DNA of 17,150 bases from Frankiaceae bacterium (lineage in GTDB: Bacteria; Actinomycetota; Actinomycetes; JAVEEJ01), in contig JAVEEJ010000072.1 of the NCBI GenBank assembly GCA_030840515.1, forward strand, positions 1 to 17,150. The letters are read 5' to 3'. Numbering within the stretch: the first letter of the stretch is position 1; each line of letters begins with the position of its first letter. Below, piece by piece: positions 1 through 7,569 of the stretch. Below the pieces are notes generated by a model. That model did not search any database. It was given only the letters and a program-made list of their open reading frames with translations, and was not told where the DNA came from. The position numbers and the translations under genes are program-made.

Positions 1-265
1 TGCGGTGGGTGTCCTGGAAGCCAGCCGGGCCGGTGCACGCGTTCGCACCGCCGGAGTTGAGGACGACCGCGCTCACCCTTCCGTCGGAGACGACCGCCTT
101 CGTCCACAGTACCGGCGCGGCAGCGACACGGTTGGACGTGAACACCGCCGCGGCTGCCTGCAACGGACCGTCGTTGACGACCAGCGCGAGGTCCGGTCGA
201 CCGCTGTCCTTCAGCCCTGCCCTGACGCCGGAGGCGCGGAAGCCCTTCGCCGCGGTCACGCTCAC
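1..265 (-). CDS. argJ: Glutamate N-acetyltransferase / amino-acid acetyltransferase (ArgJ), N-terminal part
   Basis: ArgJ moves the acetyl group from N-acetylornithine to glutamate in the cyclic arginine pathway. Only the first 88 codons are present; the gene runs off the left edge. The translation begins MSVTAAKGFRASGV and contains ALVVNDGPL, a VFTSNRVAAAPV segment and VVLNSGGANACTG, all typical of the ArgJ amino-terminal half. The self-cleavage threonine lies outside the window. The start is GTG at 265-263, whose GTGA overlaps the argC stop (TGA 264-262), so translation is probably coupled to argC. A second GTG two codons later (259) is an alternative. The argC-argJ order is standard in actinobacteria, and argB and argD would be expected beyond the edge. 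Confidence 0.93.
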   Translation of the reverse strand, partial: MSVTAAKGFRASGVRAGLKDSGRPDLALVVNDGPLQAAAAVFTSNRVAAAPVLWTKAVVSDGRVSAVVLNSGGANACTGPAGFQDTHR

Positions 266-1290
266 GGCGCGACCCCGTCGAGAGGGAGCCCGGAGCCCTC
301 GGGGAGCCCGAGCACGAGGTTCATGTTCTGGATCGCTTGCCCGGCAGCGCCTTTGCCCAGGTTGTCGAGTGCAGCGACCACGACTGCGCGACCTGCTCGA
401 AGGTCGGCGGTCACCTGCAGGTGGCAGGAGTTGCTGCCCAGCGTGGCAGCCGTGTGCGGCCACTGCCCCTCGTCCAGCACATGGACGAACGGCTCGTCGG
501 CGTAGGCGGAAGCCAGCGCCTCGCGCAGCTGCACGGCAGTCGAACCGTGCCGAAGGCGCGCGGTGCAGGTGGCGAGGATCCCGCGCGACATCGGCGCCAG
601 GACGGTGGTGAAGGACAGCGAGGTCGTGTCACCGGCGTGAGCCTGCAGTGTCTGAAGGACCTCGGGCGTGTGCTGATGGCCAGCGACGCGGTAGGCGCTG
701 AGGTCACCCATCACCTCGCTGCCCAGGAGTGCGGACTTCGCCGCCCGTCCTGCGCCGCTGGTGCCGCTGGCCGCGACGACGACGAGGTCCGACGGCTCCG
801 CCAGCCCGGCCCTGAGCAGCGGCACGAGAGCGAGCGGGACGGCGGTGGCGTAGCAGCCCGGATTGGCGACGCGGCGGGACGCACGGATCGCGGCGCGCCC
901 TCCGGGCAGCTCGGGCAGGCCGTAGGTCCAGGTGCCCGCGTGGGGAGTGCCGTAGTACTGCTGCCAGTCGGTGGGGTCCGCGAGCCTGAAGTCGGCGCCG
1001 AGGTCAACCACCGCCGCGTCGGCGGCCAGGTCGCCCACCAGGGCCGCGGACTCGCCGTGGGGCAGCGCCAGCAGGACAAGCTCGCACCCCGCGAGCTCAG
1101 CGGCGTTCGTCGGCACGAAGCGCCGCCCGGCAAGGCTGCGCAGCTGGGGGTGCAGCGCGGTGACGAGCTCTCCCGCGCTGCTCCCGGCGGCCAACGGCCC
1201 GAGCTCCACGTCGGGGTGGGAGCTGAGGAGCCTGAGCAGCTCGCCGCCCGCGTAGCCGCTGGCGCCGGCCACGCCCACCGTCAGACCCAT
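262..1290 (-). CDS. argC: N-acetyl-gamma-glutamyl-phosphate reductase
   Basis: ArgC catalyses the NADPH-dependent reduction of N-acetylglutamyl phosphate to the semialdehyde, the third step of arginine synthesis, in the cytoplasm. The 342-residue product has the normal family length. The nucleotide-binding GASGYAGGELLRLL is at residues 9-22, the catalytic cysteine is C146 in ANPGCYATA, and the conserved GHQHTPE is at 204-210. The C-terminal NLGKGAAGQAIQNMN is also typical. The ATG at 1290 aligns with family starts. No Shine-Dalgarno sequence precedes it; instead a TATAGT -10-like hexamer ends eight bases upstream, which fits a leaderless message. Two ARG-box-like sites cover the same 44-base gap after pheT. 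The 3' end overlaps argJ by four bases. Confidence 0.97.
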   Translation of the reverse strand: MGLTVGVAGASGYAGGELLRLLSSHPDVELGPLAAGSSAGELVTALHPQLRSLAGRRFVPTNAAELAGCELVLLALPHGESAALVGDLAADAAVVDLGADFRLADPTDWQQYYGTPHAGTWTYGLPELPGGRAAIRASRRVANPGCYATAVPLALVPLLRAGLAEPSDLVVVAASGTSGAGRAAKSALLGSEVMGDLSAYRVAGHQHTPEVLQTLQAHAGDTTSLSFTTVLAPMSRGILATCTARLRHGSTAVQLREALASAYADEPFVHVLDEGQWPHTAATLGSNSCHLQVTADLRAGRAVVVAALDNLGKGAAGQAIQNMNLVLGLPEGSGLPLDGVAP

Positions 1291-1292
1291 AC

Positions 1293-1326
1293 CGCATGAC
1301 TATACACAGTCCGGGATGGTTATGCG
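1293..1326 (-). promoter_or_regulatory. Tandem ARG-box-like operators at the argC promoter
   Basis: On the minus strand, TGTATAGTCATGCG (1306-1293) and CGCATAACCATCCC (1326-1313) match the core of the E. coli ARG box (TGAATAATTATTCA) at 9 and 7 of 14 positions by my hand count. Their left ends are 20 bases apart, close to the 20-21 base spacing of paired ArgR sites. They lie in the only gap between pheT and argC and are AT-rich against a GC-rich background. ArgR (AhrC) repression of argC is well known in actinobacteria. That these are its sites is inference from pattern and position. Confidence 0.55.
1299..1304 (-). promoter_or_regulatory. Candidate -10 element of argC (TATAGT)
   Basis: TATAGT fits the actinobacterial TANNNT -10 pattern. 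Eight bases separate it from the A of the argC ATG, so transcription could begin at or within a base or two of the start codon. No clear -35 hexamer is visible at 16-18 bases upstream. The hexamer lies inside the proximal ARG-box-like site, so a bound repressor would cover it. Confidence 0.45.
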
Positions 1327-1334
1327 GTGACGGG

Positions 1335-3791
1335 TCAGTCGCGCAGCCGGGCTCCTGTCCGGCGGCCGGCCTCGGCGATCGCCGCGTCGCGGGCAGCAGT
1401 GACCTCCTCGGCGGTCAGCGTCCGGTCCGGAGCCCGGAAGCGCAGGGCGAACGCGAGTGACCGCTTGCCCTCGCCGACCTGCTGCCCGTCGTACACGTCG
1501 AACAGGCGTACCGACTCGAGCAGATCGCCCGCACCCTCCCGCAGCGCGGCCTCCACCTGGCCGCTGGGCACGTCCGCCGACACGACCAGAGCGACGTCCT
1601 GCGCGGCGAGCGGGAAGGTGCTCACCTCGGGGGCGGCGGTGGGCGAGTCGGGCAGCGGGATGGCGTCGAGGTCGAGCTCGAGGACGGCCGCCCCCGCTGG
1701 CAGCCGGAATGCCTCTGCCACCCGCGGGTGCAGCTCCCCGGCGTGTCCTACGACGCGGCCCGCGACCACAAGCTCAGCGCAGCGGCCCGGGTGCCAGGGC
1801 GCCTGCTCGCCCTGGCGCACCTCCAGGGGGCAGCCTGCCGCTGCGGCGACCGCGTGGGCCGCCTCGATGGCATCGCCCCAGCCGGCGGGCCGTCCACCGC
1901 CCCACCACCCGCTGGGCTGACGCTCTCCGGCGACGAGTACGCCGACGTGCCGGGCCTGGTGCGGCAAGGCGGCCTCGAGCGCCGCGAGCTCCTCCGCGGT
2001 GGGGCGCCGCTCGACGCCCAACCGCGGAGCCGCCGGGGCGTCCGGGCGCGCGACGGCCACCGCCCCGAGCTCGAACAGGGCGACGTCGCCGAGTCCGCGC
2101 CCGACGTTGCGCACTGCGGCGGCCAGCAGGCCGGGAAGCAACGTCGTGCGGAAGGCAGGCTGCTCGGCGGACAGGGGGTTGGTGAGCCGCACCAGTCGGC
2201 GGCGCTCGTCGTCTGCGGGGATGGAAAGCGCGTCGAGGTCGTGCTCGCCGATGAAGGGGTAGTTCAGCACCTCGACGTACCCGGCGGCCGCGAGCGCGAT
2301 CCCCACCGTGCGCCGCCGCCGCTGCTCCGCGGACAGCCCCCGACCGGGGACGGTCCGGGGCAGGAGGGAGGGCACCTTGTCGTAGCCGACGAGGCGGATG
2401 ACCTCCTCGACCAGGTCAGCCGGGTCGACGAGGTCCGGGCGCCAGGACGGTGGGGTGACCGTCCAGTCATCCGCCACCGCGCACCCCACCTGCTCGAGTC
2501 GGCGGCGCACCGCAGCCGGCTCGACCTCGAGGCCGGTGCGGCGAGTGACGTACTCCGGGTCCAACGCGATCACCGGCGCGGGCTGCCTGGCCTGGACGGC
2601 GGTCTGCCCGGGCTCGTCGGTCCCTCCAGCGAGCTCCACGAGCAGCTCAACCACGCGCTGAGCCGCTCGCTCGGGCAGCCACGGGTCCACACCGCGCTCG
2701 AAACGTCGCGACGCCTCGCTGGGCAGCTTGTGCCGGCGAGCCGATCGCGCCACCGCCACCGAGTCGAAGTGCGCGGCCTCCACCACCACCGCCGTCGTGG
2801 TCTCGGAGACCTCGGTCGAGGCCCCACCCATCACGCCGGCCACGCCGATGGGACCGCTGTCGTCGGCGATGACGAGGTCCTCGGCGCTGAGTGAGCGGAC
2901 TGCTCCGTCCAGGGTCTTGAGCTCCTCGCCCGCGGCAGCACGACGCACCACGATCGCACCGCGCAGCCGGTCCCGGTCGTAGCCGTGGATGGGCTGGCCG
3001 AGTTCGAGCATCACGTAGTTGGTGACGTCGACGACAACCGAGATCGGACGCATGCCGGCCGCCAGAAGCCGTTGCGCAAGCCAAGCGGGAGTGGCCCGAG
3101 CGGGGTCGACGCCGGACACGGTCCGGGCCACGAACGCGTCGCAGCCCAGCGGGTCCTCGACCGAGACCGGCCACCCGCCTCCCTCCGCCGTCGGCACCAC
3201 GAGGCCGGCTGGATCCGACCACTCGACGCCGTACGCCGTGGCCGTCTCGCGCGCCACTCCCCGCATCGACAGGCAGTAGCCGCGGTCTGCCGTCACGGCG
3301 ATGTCCAGCACCTCATCGCCGAGCCCGAGGAAGGCAACCGCGTCGGCCCCCACGTCAGGGGCGTCGCTCAGCACGAGGATGCCGTCGTGCTCGTCGCCGA
3401 TCCCCAGCTCGCGAACGCTGCAGATCATCCCGTCGCTGACGTGGCCGTAGGTCTTGCGCGCCGTGATCTGGAAGCCACCGGGCAGCGTCGCTCCGGGGAG
3501 CGCCACAACCACGTGGTCGCCGACAGCGAAGTTCAGCGCCCCGCAGACGATGCCGCGGGCCTGACTCCCTCCGGTGTCGACCTGGCACCACCGGATGGTC
3601 TTGCCGTTGCTCGCGGTCTCCTCCACGAAGTCCACGACCCGGCCGATGACCAGTGGGCCCTCGACGTCACCGGTGCGCTCGACGGTCTCCACCTCGAGAC
3701 CCGCTCGCACGAGCCGCTCTGCCACTGCCCGGCCAGAGTCTTCGGCAGGGAGGGGCACGAGCTCGCGCAGCCAGCTCATGGGGACGCGCAT
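1335..3791 (-). CDS. pheT: Phenylalanyl-tRNA synthetase beta subunit
   Basis: PheT is the large subunit of the alpha2-beta2 enzyme that charges tRNA-Phe. It carries tRNA-binding and editing domains. The 818 residues show the expected order: EMAP-type tRNA-binding fold about 40-150 (SDGMICSVRELGIGDEHDG at 119-137), B3/B4 editing domain about 215-375 (ISVVVDVTNYVMLELGQPIHG at 250-270, split here as ISVVVDVTNYV and MLELGQPIHG), B5 about 400-475, the catalytic-like core about 485-690, and the FDX-ACB domain about 722-818. The reading frame stays open for about 90 codons further upstream, but MRVPMSWLRELVPL is the family start. Its ATG (3791-3789) shares one base with the pheS stop (TGATG), giving tight coupling. 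The 3' end is 44 bases before argC with no obvious terminator hairpin. Confidence 0.97.
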   Translation of the reverse strand: MRVPMSWLRELVPLPAEDSGRAVAERLVRAGLEVETVERTGDVEGPLVIGRVVDFVEETASNGKTIRWCQVDTGGSQARGIVCGALNFAVGDHVVVALPGATLPGGFQITARKTYGHVSDGMICSVRELGIGDEHDGILVLSDAPDVGADAVAFLGLGDEVLDIAVTADRGYCLSMRGVARETATAYGVEWSDPAGLVVPTAEGGGWPVSVEDPLGCDAFVARTVSGVDPARATPAWLAQRLLAAGMRPISVVVDVTNYVMLELGQPIHGYDRDRLRGAIVVRRAAAGEELKTLDGAVRSLSAEDLVIADDSGPIGVAGVMGGASTEVSETTTAVVVEAAHFDSVAVARSARRHKLPSEASRRFERGVDPWLPERAAQRVVELLVELAGGTDEPGQTAVQARQPAPVIALDPEYVTRRTGLEVEPAAVRRRLEQVGCAVADDWTVTPPSWRPDLVDPADLVEEVIRLVGYDKVPSLLPRTVPGRGLSAEQRRRRTVGIALAAAGYVEVLNYPFIGEHDLDALSIPADDERRRLVRLTNPLSAEQPAFRTTLLPGLLAAAVRNVGRGLGDVALFELGAVAVARPDAPAAPRLGVERRPTAEELAALEAALPHQARHVGVLVAGERQPSGWWGGGRPAGWGDAIEAAHAVAAAAGCPLEVRQGEQAPWHPGRCAELVVAGRVVGHAGELHPRVAEAFRLPAGAAVLELDLDAIPLPDSPTAAPEVSTFPLAAQDVALVVSADVPSGQVEAALREGAGDLLESVRLFDVYDGQQVGEGKRSLAFALRFRAPDRTLTAEEVTAARDAAIAEAGRRTGARLRD

Positions 3792-4891
3792 CACACCTCC
3801 AAGCCGAAGGGGAGGCTGAAGCGCACGTCGCCCTCGACCATGTCCCGCATGTCCTTGGCGCCGTGGCGGAACATCAGCGCCCGCTCGACCCCTACGCCGA
3901 AGGCGAATCCCGAGTAGCGCTCCGGGTCGATGCCGCACGCAATCAGCACTCGCGGGTTGACCATCCCGCAGCCACCCCACTCGATCCAGCCTTCGCTCGA
4001 GCAGGTGCGGCATGGTCGGCTGGCATCGCCGACCGAAGCCCCTCGGCAGACGAAGCACAGCAGGTCGAGCTCAGCGGAGGGTTCGGTGAAGGGGAAGTAG
4101 GAAGGGCGAAGCCGCGTCACCACACCTGCACCGAACATGGCCGCGGCGAAGTGGTCGAGCGTCCCTTTCAGGTGGGCCATCGTGATGCCCTCATCGACGA
4201 CCAGGCCTTCGACCTGGTGGAAGACGGGGGTGTGAGTCGCGTCGAGCTCGTCGGTGCGGAAGACCCGGCCGGGGCACACGACGTACACCGGGGGCTTCCG
4301 CTCGAGCAGGGTGCGGGCCTGCACCGGGGAGGTATGGGTGCGCAGCACGAGCCCGGCTTCGGGGGGATCCACGAAGAAGGTGTCCTGCATCGAACGGGCC
4401 GGGTGGTCTGGCCCCATGTTGAGCGCGTCGAAGTTGGCCCACTCGGTCTCGACCTCGGGCCCGTCCGCGACCTCGTAGCCCATCGCGACGAACAGGTCGG
4501 CGATGCGCTCCATGAGCGACGTCAGCGGGTGGCGCGCGCCGCGCGGCGTGTGCGGCCAGGGCAGAGTGACGTCAACCCGCTCCTCAGCGAGCACGTGGGC
4601 ATCGCGCTCCGCCTCGAGCTCGGCTTGGCGCCGGGCCAGTGCGTCGTTGACCGCCCGCCTGGCCTCACCGACGCGCTTGCCGGCGTCAGCCTTCGCGGCG
4701 GGCGGCAGGGTGCCGATCTCGCGGTTGGCGAGCGCCAGGGGCGAGCGGTCAGATGCATGAGCAAGTCGCGCGGCCTTCAGTGCCTCGAGGTCGCCCGCAT
4801 CCGTGATCTGCGCGAGCGCCGCGTCGACGGCAGCCTGCAGCGCCGCCGGGCCGAGCGCGGCGGCGAGCTTCGGGTCGTAGGACGCGGACAT
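3791..4891 (-). CDS. pheS: Phenylalanyl-tRNA synthetase alpha subunit
   Basis: PheS is the catalytic class II subunit that activates phenylalanine and pairs with PheT. The 366-residue protein has an N-terminal helical, coiled-coil-like tRNA-binding arm (about 1-100). Its catalytic domain includes motif 2 (GRVFRTDELDATHTPVFHQVEG, about 208-229) and motif 3 (GFAFGVGVERALMFRHG, 328-344). The alanine of GFAFG corresponds to the phenylalanine-pocket residue studied as Ala294 in E. coli. C279, C282, C294 and C297 form a CxxC-x11-CxxC element just before GWIEWGGCGMVNP. Similar four-cysteine inserts occur in many bacterial PheS proteins and may bind zinc. The ATG at 4891 has GGAG four bases upstream. 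The gene follows an 87-base gap that may hold its promoter. Confidence 0.97.
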   Translation of the reverse strand: MSASYDPKLAAALGPAALQAAVDAALAQITDAGDLEALKAARLAHASDRSPLALANREIGTLPPAAKADAGKRVGEARRAVNDALARRQAELEAERDAHVLAEERVDVTLPWPHTPRGARHPLTSLMERIADLFVAMGYEVADGPEVETEWANFDALNMGPDHPARSMQDTFFVDPPEAGLVLRTHTSPVQARTLLERKPPVYVVCPGRVFRTDELDATHTPVFHQVEGLVVDEGITMAHLKGTLDHFAAAMFGAGVVTRLRPSYFPFTEPSAELDLLCFVCRGASVGDASRPCRTCSSEGWIEWGGCGMVNPRVLIACGIDPERYSGFAFGVGVERALMFRHGAKDMRDMVEGDVRFSLPFGLEV

Positions 4892-4978
4892 GCGGCTCCG
4901 AGGTAGGCAAAGGGGCGGGTCGAGCCTAGGGGGAACTCGCGGACGACCCGCGAACGCCGTACTCGAGACCCGGATGAC
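4892..4978 (-). promoter_or_regulatory. Gap between kinase gene and pheS: hairpin and possible promoter
   Basis: This 87-base gap holds a 7-bp hairpin (4936-4954 including a terminal wobble pair, loop of five bases) with no U-run after it. A TAGGCT -10-like hexamer follows on the minus strand (4928-4923), then GGAG and the pheS ATG. I see no convincing -35, no run of phenylalanine codons that would make a leader peptide, and no T-box features. The hairpin could be a weak terminator for the infC block or part of the pheS leader. Either role is inference. Confidence 0.3.
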
Positions 4979-6043
4979 TCAGATGAAGTCAGGGGTGTTG
5001 GTCGGCAGGACCACGGTGAACTCTGCGCCGCCGGATGGGCCGCTTCCGACCTGGACGCGGCCACGGTGTGCTTCGGTGAGCCCCTTGACGATGAACAGCC
5101 CGAGCCCGGTGCCACGCCCGGTGCCCGCGCGCCAGAACTTGAGGAAGACCCGCTGCTCCGCGCCTGCGGGTACCCCGTCGCCCTCGTCAGCCACCCGGAT
5201 GACGGTGCCGCCGCCCTCGGGCTCGGGATCGATCCGCACGGTGACAGCACCCGCACCGTGGCGCACGGCGTTCTCGAGCAGGTTGCCGAGGATCTGGGCC
5301 ACCTTGTCGGGGTCGGCCCAGGTCTCGGGCAGCGACTCCGTCGCGACGACGTGGAAGGAGCGGTCACGCGCGTCCTCAGCGGCGGAACGGCCGTCCACCG
5401 CCTTGCGCACCAGGTCGACCAGGTCCACCACCTGCGGCCGGAGCTCCAGCCGCCCGGCGTCGATGCGCGAGACGTCGAGCAGGTCACCGATGAGCCGGGT
5501 CATTCGGTCGGCGTCGGCGTTGACCGTCTCCAGCATCTGCTTCTTCTGCTCGTCGTTGAAGCGCTCCCACGCCCGGAGCAGAGTCGCGGTGAAGCCCTTG
5601 ACGCTGGCCAGTGGGGAGCGCAGGTCATGGGCCATGATCGAGATCAGCTCGGCCCGCTCCCGCTCTTGCCGGTCACGGGTGCGCGTGTCCCGGAAGGCCA
5701 CCACGAGCGCCCGCACGGTGGACCTGTCAGCGGGGTCGCGGATGAAGGAGCTCGTGACCAGGAGGTGCCGCCCGTCGGGCAGCTGAAGCATCCGCTCGGG
5801 CTGCCGGGTGCGGGTGGTCAGCCCGTCGAAGGGCCGCGTGCACGCCCACCAGTCGCGCCCTTCCGCGTCCTGCAGCGCGAGCACCTCGGTGTAGGGCCGG
5901 CCGAGCGACTGCTCAGCGGTGCGCCGCAGCAGCCGCTCGGCTGCCGGGTTCATCACCGTCACGCGCTGGTCGGCGCCGGCAACGACCACGCCGTCCGGCA
6001 GTGCGTCGTACGCCGCGGGCTCCGGCATCGCAGTCCCGCTCAT
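4979..6043 (-). CDS. Soluble PAS-domain sensor histidine kinase
   Basis: This is a two-component sensor kinase that would phosphorylate a response regulator after signal input. The 354 residues contain a PAS-like domain about 8-120 (VVVAGADQRVTVMNPAAERLLRR). The dimerisation/phosphoacceptor domain follows, with H139 in IMAHDLRSPLASVKGF. The HATPase domain has an N box around N258 (LLENAVRHG), a G1 box DEGDG (286-290) and a G2 box GRGTGLGL (309-316). No signal peptide or membrane segment is visible, so it is probably cytoplasmic. I chose the ATG at 6043, which has GAGG about five bases upstream; an in-frame GTG at 6070 would overlap the upstream gene by 20 bases. No response regulator is adjacent. 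A kinase gene between the methyltransferase and pheS also occurs in Streptomyces as I recall, so the position may be conserved. Confidence 0.9.
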   Translation of the reverse strand: MSGTAMPEPAAYDALPDGVVVAGADQRVTVMNPAAERLLRRTAEQSLGRPYTEVLALQDAEGRDWWACTRPFDGLTTRTRQPERMLQLPDGRHLLVTSSFIRDPADRSTVRALVVAFRDTRTRDRQERERAELISIMAHDLRSPLASVKGFTATLLRAWERFNDEQKKQMLETVNADADRMTRLIGDLLDVSRIDAGRLELRPQVVDLVDLVRKAVDGRSAAEDARDRSFHVVATESLPETWADPDKVAQILGNLLENAVRHGAGAVTVRIDPEPEGGGTVIRVADEGDGVPAGAEQRVFLKFWRAGTGRGTGLGLFIVKGLTEAHRGRVQVGSGPSGGAEFTVVLPTNTPDFI

Positions 6044-6050
6044 CACGACC

Positions 6051-6854
6051 TCAGGCCTTCCGCTGTGCACCGGCGGAAGCGTAGAGGCAGACGGCGGCGG
6101 CCGTCGCCAGGTTGAGGCTCTCCGCGCGTCCGTGGATGGGCACCGCGACCACCTGGTCGGCGAGCCGGGCGATCTCCGGGGGCAGCCCCCACGCCTCGTT
6201 GCCGAACAACCACGCGGTGCGCTGCGCGAGCAGCCCCTGCTCGTCCGCGGCGTCGAGTCCCAGCGCTCCCCCGCCGTCGGCGGCGAGCACCGCGAGCCCT
6301 GCCTTCTGGAGCACCCTCACGACCTCGCCGGTCTCGAGGCCGGTGATCACAGGCAGGTGGAAGACGCTGCCGGCCGAGGCCCGCACCGCCTTGCCGCCCC
6401 ACGGGTCGACCGAGCCGCGCGTGAGCACCACGGCATCGGCACCCGCAGCGTCGGCGACGCGGATCACGCTGCCGGCGTTGCCGGGATCGCGCACGTCGGC
6501 GAGCACGACCACGAGCCGCGCGTCGGTCTTGAGCACCGTGCTGAGGTCGGCGGCGAGTACGGCGACCACGGCGACCAGACCCTGTGGGCTCACGCTGTCG
6601 GACAGCTGGGCCAGCACGCGATCGTCGACCACGGTGACCACGATCCCCGTGCGCTCTGCTTCGAGCCGCAGATCTCGATGCCGCACCAGCGCGGCTGCAG
6701 TGGCGAAGACCTCGCGCACCGGGCGGTCAGGGTGCGCGAGGGCCTCGCGCACCGCCTGCGGACCGTCGGCCAGGAACGCGTCAGCGGCCGCCCGCCCCCT
6801 CGGTGTGAGGAGCTTGCGAGCGGCCGCTACACGCGGGTTGCGCGCTGACGTCAG
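6051..6854 (-). CDS. SpoU/TrmH-family RNA 2'-O-methyltransferase (start codon unclear)
   Basis: Members of this SPOUT family transfer a methyl group from SAM to a ribose 2'-OH in rRNA or tRNA. The conserved motifs are present: DVRDPGNAGSVIRVADAAG (120-138), WLFGNEAWGL (215-224) and IPIHGRAESLNLATAAA (240-256). The rRNA or tRNA target cannot be told from the sequence. The 5' end is odd. Homologous sequence (LTSARNPRVAAARKLL) begins at a CTG codon (6854-6852), but the first in-frame ATG/GTG/TTG is a GTG at 6752, which would remove about 34 conserved residues. An ATG at 6862 reads ATG AGC CTC TGA and is out of frame by two bases. Either CTG is used, or a 2-base insertion (or sequence error) has split MSLTSARNPRV. 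With the CTG start the protein has 267 residues, normal for the family. Confidence 0.85.
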   Translation of the reverse strand: MTSARNPRVAAARKLLTPRGRAAADAFLADGPQAVREALAHPDRPVREVFATAAALVRHRDLRLEAERTGIVVTVVDDRVLAQLSDSVSPQGLVAVVAVLAADLSTVLKTDARLVVVLADVRDPGNAGSVIRVADAAGADAVVLTRGSVDPWGGKAVRASAGSVFHLPVITGLETGEVVRVLQKAGLAVLAADGGGALGLDAADEQGLLAQRTAWLFGNEAWGLPPEIARLADQVVAVPIHGRAESLNLATAAAVCLYASAGAQRKA

Positions 6855-6880
6855 AGGCTCATCAGCGTTGCTTCGCCTGG

Positions 6881-7267
6881 TCAGGCTGCGCTGTTCTCGG
6901 TCTCGGCCTTGGCGGGCAGTGCCGCACGAGCCACCTCGACGAGCGCGGTGAACGCCGTGGCGTCGGTGACAGCGAGGTCGGCGAGCACCTTGCGGTCCAC
7001 CTCGACACCGGCTGCCTTCAGCCCCTGGATGAGCCGGTTGTAGGTCATGCCGTTCGCCCGTGCAGCGGCGTTGATGCGCTGGATCCAGAGCTGACGGAAG
7101 TCGCCCTTGCGCTTCTTGCGGTCGCGGTAGGCGTAGGTCATCGAGTGGAGCATCTGCTCCTTGGCCTTGCGGTAGAGCCGCGAGCGCTGCCCGCGGTAGC
7201 CGCTGGCGCGCTCGAGTACCTCACGGCGCTTCTTGTGTGCGTTTACTGCCCGCTTGACGCGTGCCAT
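6881..7267 (-). CDS. rplT: 50S ribosomal protein L20
   Basis: L20 binds 23S rRNA early in assembly of the large subunit. The 128-residue product starts MARVKRAVNAHKKRR and carries the family features: the basic N-terminal extension, GYRGQRSRLYRKAKEQ, the YRDRKKRKGDFRQLWIQRIN stretch and MTYNRLIQGLKAAG. The C-terminal tail (about 115-128, LPAKAETENSAA) is a short Ala/Glu-rich extension common in actinobacteria. GAGGAG lies eight bases before the ATG (7276-7281). It is third in the infC-rpmI-rplT cluster, the usual bacterial order, with a 34-base gap from rpmI. Confidence 0.98.
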   Translation of the reverse strand: MARVKRAVNAHKKRREVLERASGYRGQRSRLYRKAKEQMLHSMTYAYRDRKKRKGDFRQLWIQRINAAARANGMTYNRLIQGLKAAGVEVDRKVLADLAVTDATAFTALVEVARAALPAKAETENSAA

Positions 7268-7301
7268 TCGAAGATCTCCTCGGTCGTTGTGGTGCCGGCG
7301 C

Positions 7302-7514
7302 CTAGCGGCCGAGCAGTCGCTTCATCCGCTTGGTATCGGCCTTGGAGACCGCTACCTCCCCCTGCAGCCGGTTGTGGTTCTTGCGGCTGCCGGTGGTGGG
7401 AGCCGAGGCGAAGGCAGCGCCAGACTTACGACCGGCCTGCAGGCGGCGCAGCTTGCCGGTGCTGGTCACCTTGATGTTCTTCTTCGCGCTCCGTTGGGGC
7501 TTCATCTTCGGCAT
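7302..7514 (-). CDS. rpmI: 50S ribosomal protein L35, divergent middle
   Basis: This is a small basic large-subunit protein. The start MPKMKPQRSAKKNIKVT and the end SKADTKRMKRLLGR are clear L35 signatures, and the gene sits between infC and rplT as expected. The frame is open seven codons further up, but the ATG at 7514 matches the family start. The product has 70 residues where about 64 is usual. The middle (about 30-52, KSGAAFASAPTTGSRKNHN) replaces the normal histidine/lysine segment that reads roughly HLLEHKSSRRTRRL in relatives. The two other minus-strand frames do not restore that segment, so a compensated frameshift is not supported. Confidence 0.93.
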   Translation of the reverse strand: MPKMKPQRSAKKNIKVTSTGKLRRLQAGRKSGAAFASAPTTGSRKNHNRLQGEVAVSKADTKRMKRLLGR

Positions 7515-7569
7515 GGTGCGCCGTCGTCCTCTCATCGCGCCCCCGGTGACCCGGCGGCGTGGCTGTCGT

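Noticed and set aside
337..1299. Plus-strand open frame of 320 codons opposite argC
   Set aside because: It mirrors argC codons in GC-rich DNA, has no domain signature, and is Arg/Gly-rich with no supported start.
3653..4906. Plus-strand open frame of 417 codons opposite pheS
   Set aside because: It is antisense to a clear essential gene, with composition typical of a GC-rich shadow frame and no recognisable motif.
4892..4978. T-box or phenylalanine leader-peptide attenuator before pheS
   Set aside because: There is no run of Phe codons, no T-box sequence, and too little space; only a short hairpin is present.
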